DNA of 25,460 nt from Rickettsiales bacterium (GTDB lineage Bacteria > Pseudomonadota > Alphaproteobacteria > Methylaequorales > Methylaequoraceae), in contig PAYV01000039.1 in the NCBI GenBank assembly GCA_002715305.1, positions 1 through 25,460 on the forward strand, in the 5' to 3' direction. This document shows, in pieces, positions 21,999-25,460 of this stretch (its first letter is position 1; every line of letters begins with the position of its first letter). The notes beneath the pieces were generated by a model, which did not search any database, was not told the origin of the DNA, and saw nothing but the letters and a program-made list of their open reading frames with translations. Position numbers and translations under genes: made by a program.

Positions 21999-23180
21999 GA
22001 AAGTTTTTGGAATGTTTTTACCAATTAATGGTAAAGCATAATTTAAAAAATTTTTGCTAACACAAAAATCCTTAGAGTTAAAAAAATTTTTAGGCATTTT
22101 TTTTGTTTTGCCAGCTACTTCAGAAAGCTTATTGATTTTATATTCTGCAAAATATTCAGGTGAAAATTTTTTTCTTTCTTTGATTCCAACTGAAAATGAA
22201 TCTGGGTTTGAGTAACTAAATTTAACGGAATGTTTTCCAATTTCAAAGGCTTCTTGAAGATCTACTTCAGAGGTTGAACCTGGGAAGCTTCTTTGAGGAT
22301 ATCCTAGTGTATCTGCTCTAACTCTAGAAATTTTTAATTTTTTTCTAATTTGGTTTGCAAGATGATCGCCAAGAAATCCAGAGCCCGATAGCTGAATGTT
22401 TCCATGGGCATCATATTCATTTGTTTTTTTTATTTTTTCGGAAAAAAGTTTATTATTTTTGTCTTGAATTCCTTCAGATATTGCAACAATACATCTTCCA
22501 TTTTTTTTATAGTGATAATTTATCAACGTCAAAAATTCATTAATACAAAAAGGAATTTCAGGTATAAATACAAGATTAGGACCATCACTTTTATTTTTCT
22601 TTAAAAGTGAAGTTGCTGCAGTTAAAAAACCAGCATGTCTTCCCATAATAATACCAAGATAAACTCCAGGTAATGACCTTACGTCAAAATTAATTCCAGA
22701 AAATAAAAGAGAAACATATTTTGCAGCTGAACCAAAACCGGGTGTATGATCATTTTTTACTAGATCATTATCAATTGTTTTGGGGACATGAATACACTGT
22801 ATTGGAGTCTTTGATTCCTTGGATTTCTCAGAAATTATTCGTAAACTATCTGAAGAATCATTACCACCAATATAAAAAAACTTACTTATTTTTTTTTTTT
22901 TTAGAATTTCTAAAATCTCTAAGCAATATTTTTCATCAGGTTTATCTCTTGTAGAACCAAGTGCTGCTCCGGTTGTATTAGCCAATATTTTTAACTCATC
23001 GTTTGAGATATCATTAAGTGAAATAAATTTTGTATTAATGATCCCGTTTACGCCATTTAAAGAACCAATTATATTAATTTTTTTTTGTTTAGCTTCTTTA
23101 ATAATTCCTGCTAAAGAACTATTTATTACATTTGTGGGTCCTCCGCCCTGGGCAATTAATATATTATTATCACTTAACAT
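21987..23180 (-). CDS. pfp: 6-phosphofructokinase family, pyrophosphate-dependent type
   Basis: Interconverts fructose 6-phosphate and fructose 1,6-bisphosphate. Motifs: QGGGPTNVIN at residues 11-20, GGNDS at 105-109, PKTIDND at 133-139 with catalytic Asp137, GIIMGRHAGFL near 178 and ISEGIQ near 234. The Asp in GGNDS (Gly in ATP enzymes) and the Lys in PKTIDND (Gly in ATP enzymes) are the established markers of PPi use, so the reaction is probably reversible. The length of 397 residues fits the PPi group. A 14-T run on the + strand (22889-22902) is read in frame as lysines. It lies opposite and between hom and recJ, with 24 bases to the recJ start; TATAAA on the minus strand (23203-23198) may be its -10. 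hppA in the same window also uses PPi. Confidence 0.9.
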   Translation of the reverse strand: MLSDNNILIAQGGGPTNVINSSLAGIIKEAKQKKINIIGSLNGVNGIINTKFISLNDISNDELKILANTTGAALGSTRDKPDEKYCLEILEILKKKKISKFFYIGGNDSSDSLRIISEKSKESKTPIQCIHVPKTIDNDLVKNDHTPGFGSAAKYVSLLFSGINFDVRSLPGVYLGIIMGRHAGFLTAATSLLKKNKSDGPNLVFIPEIPFCINEFLTLINYHYKKNGRCIVAISEGIQDKNNKLFSEKIKKTNEYDAHGNIQLSGSGFLGDHLANQIRKKLKISRVRADTLGYPQRSFPGSTSEVDLQEAFEIGKHSVKFSYSNPDSFSVGIKERKKFSPEYFAEYKINKLSEVAGKTKKMPKNFFNSKDFCVSKNFLNYALPLIGKNIPKTFSIT

Positions 23181-23204
23181 GAAAATTGTGTAACATCTTT
23201 ATAT

Positions 23205-24980
23205 ATGAAAAATAAAACACAATTATATGATGAAGAATCAAAAAAGGAAGGTAATAACAAATTTTTTTCAGCAAAAAATTTTTATTGGAGGGAAAAAGAA
23301 AATAATGATGAATTAACTAATCATCTAGTTGAGAATAAGGGAATTTCTCACACTTACGCTAAGTTACTTTCTTGTAGAGGTATAAACACAAAAAATTTTA
23401 ATGATTTTATAAATCCAAAAATTAAAAATTTACTACCTAACCCATCATTAATTGATGATATGGAAATTGCAACAGAACGTATAGTTTCTCAAATATTAAA
23501 CAAACAAAAAATTGGATTGTTCGGAGATTACGATGTTGATGGTACTACTTCAACAGCAATGTTTGCAAACTTTTTAGATGAAATTGGTTGTAAATTTGAG
23601 TTTTATATACCTGATAGAATTAATGAGGGCTATGGTCCTAATATTAACGCTTTAAGAATTTTAAAAGAGAAGTCATGTAATTTAATCATAACTCTTGATT
23701 GTGGAACAACCTCTAACAAAGTTATTAACCAAATTACTAATGAAGGAGTTGAAGTTATAATTGTCGATCATCATTTGCAAGATAATGAATTACCAAATGC
23801 ATCGGCTATTATTAATCCTAATAAAAACAGTGATAATTCTAAATTAAATAATCTATGTGCGGTTGGTGTTGTTTTTCTTTTAATAGTTTCTATAAATAGA
23901 GATTTAAAAAAAAAAAAATATCTTAAAAAAGATTTACCCAATTTAATTAAATATCTTGATCTTGTTGCTTTAGGAACTGTTTGTGATTTAGTTAAATTAG
24001 ATGTTACTAATAGAGCATTAGTAAAACAGGGTCTAAAAATTATTAATAGGTCAAATAATTTAGGAATAAAGTCGCTGATAAAAACAGTTGGGATAAATGA
24101 GGAAATTAATGAGTATCATCTTGGATATTTGATTGGACCAAGAATTAATGCTGGGGGGAGAGTAGGTAATTCTTTACTTGGAACTCAGCTATTAACTCAA
24201 GTAGAGAGTGCTAAAAGTGATATTTTTGCATTAAAACTTGATGAATTTAATTCATTAAGAAAAAAAATTGAACAAAATGTTGTTTTAGAGGCAGTTAAAA
24301 AAGTTGATAAAAACGACAATGGGATCATATGTGTAAATTCTTCAGACTGGCATCCTGGTGTTATTGGAATTGTTGCAAGCAAGATTTCTGAAAAATTTCA
24401 GAGACCCTCAATAATTATTTCTGAATTACATGAAGTGTGTAAAGCTTCATGCAGATCTATAAAAAATTTTAATATTGGAAATTTGATTTTTAAAGCAGTA
24501 AATCAAGGAATTTGTTTGTCTGGTGGTGGTCATGAGATGGCAGGAGGATTCTCAATTGAAAAATCAAAAATTAAAATATTAAAAGAATTTTTATTTGGTA
24601 AATATGACAAGAAGAAAAATGAAATTATAAAACTTTATGATACAGAAATTTCGTTCTCAAATTTGAGTATCGATTTGTTTAGATTTCAAGAACAATTAGC
24701 GCCATTCGGACAAGGAAATTCTAAGCCAAAATATTTAGTAAAAAATTGTTATATTAAATATTCAAATGCGGTTGGAAATGGTCATCTTTCATGTTTTATT
24801 GAAGATCAGTTTGGAAATCGAAAAAAGGGAATTGCTTTTAATGCATTTGACTATGATTTAGGTCAAATAATTGAAAGTAGAGGTAAAGAAGGTATAGATT
24901 TAATAGTTACTTTGAGAATAAATAATTGGAATGATCAAGAATCGATTGAACTTCAAATAGAGGATGCTTTAATTAAATAA
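23205..24980 (+). CDS. recJ: Single-stranded-DNA-specific 5'-3' exonuclease RecJ
   Basis: DHH-family nuclease for recombination, mismatch and base-excision repair. The DHH domain shows GDYDVDGTTST from residue 107, LDCGTT near 166, and DHH at 188-190 as metal ligands. GPRINAGGRVG near 309 follows, then the DHHA1 domain with SGGGHEMAGGF from 439, and a C-terminal OB-like domain containing LAPFGQGN. The length of 591 residues is typical for alphaproteobacteria. A 13-A run at 23906-23918 is in frame. The stop is one base from the convergent stop of the next gene. No Shine-Dalgarno is seen, and the start lies 24 bases from the divergent pfk start. Confidence 0.97.
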   Translation: MKNKTQLYDEESKKEGNNKFFSAKNFYWREKENNDELTNHLVENKGISHTYAKLLSCRGINTKNFNDFINPKIKNLLPNPSLIDDMEIATERIVSQILNKQKIGLFGDYDVDGTTSTAMFANFLDEIGCKFEFYIPDRINEGYGPNINALRILKEKSCNLIITLDCGTTSNKVINQITNEGVEVIIVDHHLQDNELPNASAIINPNKNSDNSKLNNLCAVGVVFLLIVSINRDLKKKKYLKKDLPNLIKYLDLVALGTVCDLVKLDVTNRALVKQGLKIINRSNNLGIKSLIKTVGINEEINEYHLGYLIGPRINAGGRVGNSLLGTQLLTQVESAKSDIFALKLDEFNSLRKKIEQNVVLEAVKKVDKNDNGIICVNSSDWHPGVIGIVASKISEKFQRPSIIISELHEVCKASCRSIKNFNIGNLIFKAVNQGICLSGGGHEMAGGFSIEKSKIKILKEFLFGKYDKKKNEIIKLYDTEISFSNLSIDLFRFQEQLAPFGQGNSKPKYLVKNCYIKYSNAVGNGHLSCFIEDQFGNRKKGIAFNAFDYDLGQIIESRGKEGIDLIVTLRINNWNDQESIELQIEDALIK

Positions 24981-24981
24981 A

Positions 24982-25320
24982 TTAATCAACTATTCTCATT
25001 TGAGAATAATAAATCTTACAATCTTTGCCATCTGTAGAAACCAAACAATCTAAATACTCAGTTAATCTTGCATTTGAACAACCGGCAGATTTATATAGGG
25101 ATATACCATAGAAATCAGTTTCGAATCTCTTTCTAAACTTTAAAAGCTCTCTAATTTGTTGTTCAGGCAAATTTTTATATGTTTTTTTTATTTTGTCTAT
25201 AGCTTCTTCATAAGGAAAAATAATTTCATAACCTCTGACATGACATAAATAATTATATGCTTCTTTAGAATGTAAAGAAGGTGAGAGGAAAAAGGCTAAA
25301 AATGCAATTAAATATTTCAT
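24982..25320 (-). CDS. Small secreted protein of unknown function with four cysteines
   Basis: I do not recognise a family. The 112-residue product starts with a clear signal peptide (about residues 1-18, hydrophobic core LIAFLAFFLSP, likely cut after LHS) and lacks a lipobox, so it should be periplasmic. The mature part has four cysteines (Cys26, Cys81, Cys92, Cys101), compatible with two disulfides, and a charged helical middle (about 38-70, rich in Lys/Glu/Arg). The last third has YLDCLVSTDGKDCKIYYSQM. It is single-gene, convergent with recJ and divergent from tRNA-Glu. Coding potential is supported by the signal peptide and the tight fit against recJ, but no function can be assigned. Confidence 0.75.
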   Translation of the reverse strand: MKYLIAFLAFFLSPSLHSKEAYNYLCHVRGYEIIFPYEEAIDKIKKTYKNLPEQQIRELLKFRKRFETDFYGISLYKSAGCSNARLTEYLDCLVSTDGKDCKIYYSQMRIVD

Positions 25321-25365
25321 AAAATAATTTACTAAAAAAATTTTAAATTATATATATATTAATTG

Positions 25366-25371
25366 TATAAT
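25366..25371 (+). promoter_or_regulatory. Candidate -10 element of tRNA-Glu
   Basis: TATAAT, matching the consensus, lies 13 bases before the first base of tRNA-Glu, in a 64-base AT-rich spacer. A convincing -35 is not visible upstream (the region is almost pure A/T). The same spacer must also hold the promoter of the divergent secreted-protein gene. Confidence 0.45.
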
Positions 25372-25384
25372 ATTTCAAGTATTT

Positions 25385-25460
25385 GTCCCCTTCGTCTAGT
25401 GGTTTAGGACACCGCCCTTTCACGGCGGCAACACGGGTTCGAATCCCGTAGGGGACGCCA
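25385..25460 (+). tRNA. tRNA-Glu (anticodon UUC)
   Basis: A 76-base cloverleaf: acceptor GTCCCCT pairs with AGGGGAC, the D arm contains GTCTAGTGGTTTAGGAC, the anticodon stem CCGCC/GGCGG holds loop CTTTCAC with anticodon TTC, the T arm is ACGGGTTCGAATCCCGT, and GCCA is encoded at the 3' end. It ends on the final base of the window, so what follows is unknown. Confidence 0.98.

Noticed and set aside
21987..23180. ATP-dependent PfkA
   Set aside because: GGNDS and PKTIDND carry the Asp and Lys typical of pyrophosphate-dependent enzymes, not the Gly residues of ATP enzymes.
1..25460. Alternative genetic code with TGA as tryptophan
   Set aside because: Tryptophan is encoded by TGG throughout, and TGA ends several genes exactly where the next gene begins (bioC, nrdR, ribE).
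1..25460. CRISPR arrays, insertion sequences, prophage or defence genes
   Set aside because: No regularly spaced repeats, terminal inverted repeats, transposase or phage-like products were seen; A/T homopolymers account for the apparent repetitiveness.

Overview
The window is a densely coding, strongly AT-rich chromosomal segment (roughly 70% A+T by eye, not computed) with almost no intergenic DNA. Gene content and order point to a free-living, streamlined alphaproteobacterium. The run glyA-nrdR-ribD-ribE-ribBA-ribH-nusB-thiL-hppA, then bamE opposite a ubiquinol-cytochrome c chaperone, then rpmF-plsX-fabH-ihfA-merR-tRNA-Pro, then rplM-rpsI-argC, is typical alphaproteobacterial synteny. Poly-lysine AAA tracts, short overlaps and frequent TTG/GTG starts recall marine SAR11/HIMB59/AEGEAN-169-like genomes. 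The species cannot be named from this window, and biotin synthesis genes argue against a typical SAR11 strain. TGA is used as a stop, so the genetic code is standard.

Layout on the + strand unless noted. (1) 1-2586: biotin genes bioC (5' end missing), bioD, bioA. (2) 2625-5787: a sodium:alanine/glycine symporter, rpiB and glyA. (3) 5801-10875: nrdR, the riboflavin genes ribD, ribE, ribB-type ribBA and ribH, then nusB and thiL, tightly packed or overlapping. (4) 10939-13038: proton-pumping pyrophosphatase hppA. (5) 13041-13502 (-): bamE, facing a CBP3-like chaperone gene at 13522-14019. (6) 14088-17323: rpmF, plsX, fabH, ihfA, a MerR-type gene, tRNA-Pro(GGG) and cutA. (7) 17383-19878: rplM, rpsI, argC and a gamma-carbonic-anhydrase family gene. 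(8) 19921-21998: an OmpA-domain lipoprotein and homoserine dehydrogenase hom, which carries a one-base frameshift in a 13-A run. (9) 21987-23180 (-): a phosphofructokinase with the pyrophosphate-type signature. (10) 23205-24980: recJ. (11) 24982-25320 (-): a small secreted protein of unknown function. (12) 25385-25460: tRNA-Glu(UUC), ending exactly at the window edge.

Functionally this is core metabolism and housekeeping: cofactors (biotin, riboflavin, thiamine diphosphate), glycine/serine/one-carbon metabolism, fatty acid initiation, arginine and threonine/methionine precursors, ribosomal proteins and envelope biogenesis. No gene-free stretch exceeds about 70 bases. I see no insertion sequence, phage gene, CRISPR array, toxin-antitoxin pair or defence island, and I do not find a convincing new multi-gene system. 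The points most worth a second look are the poly-A frameshift in hom, the pyrophosphate-type phosphofructokinase sitting between hom and recJ where alphaproteobacteria often carry glpX, the loss of zinc-binding cysteines in the GTP cyclohydrolase II half of RibBA, the absence of the usual DUF177 gene before rpmF, and the uncharacterised secreted four-cysteine protein.
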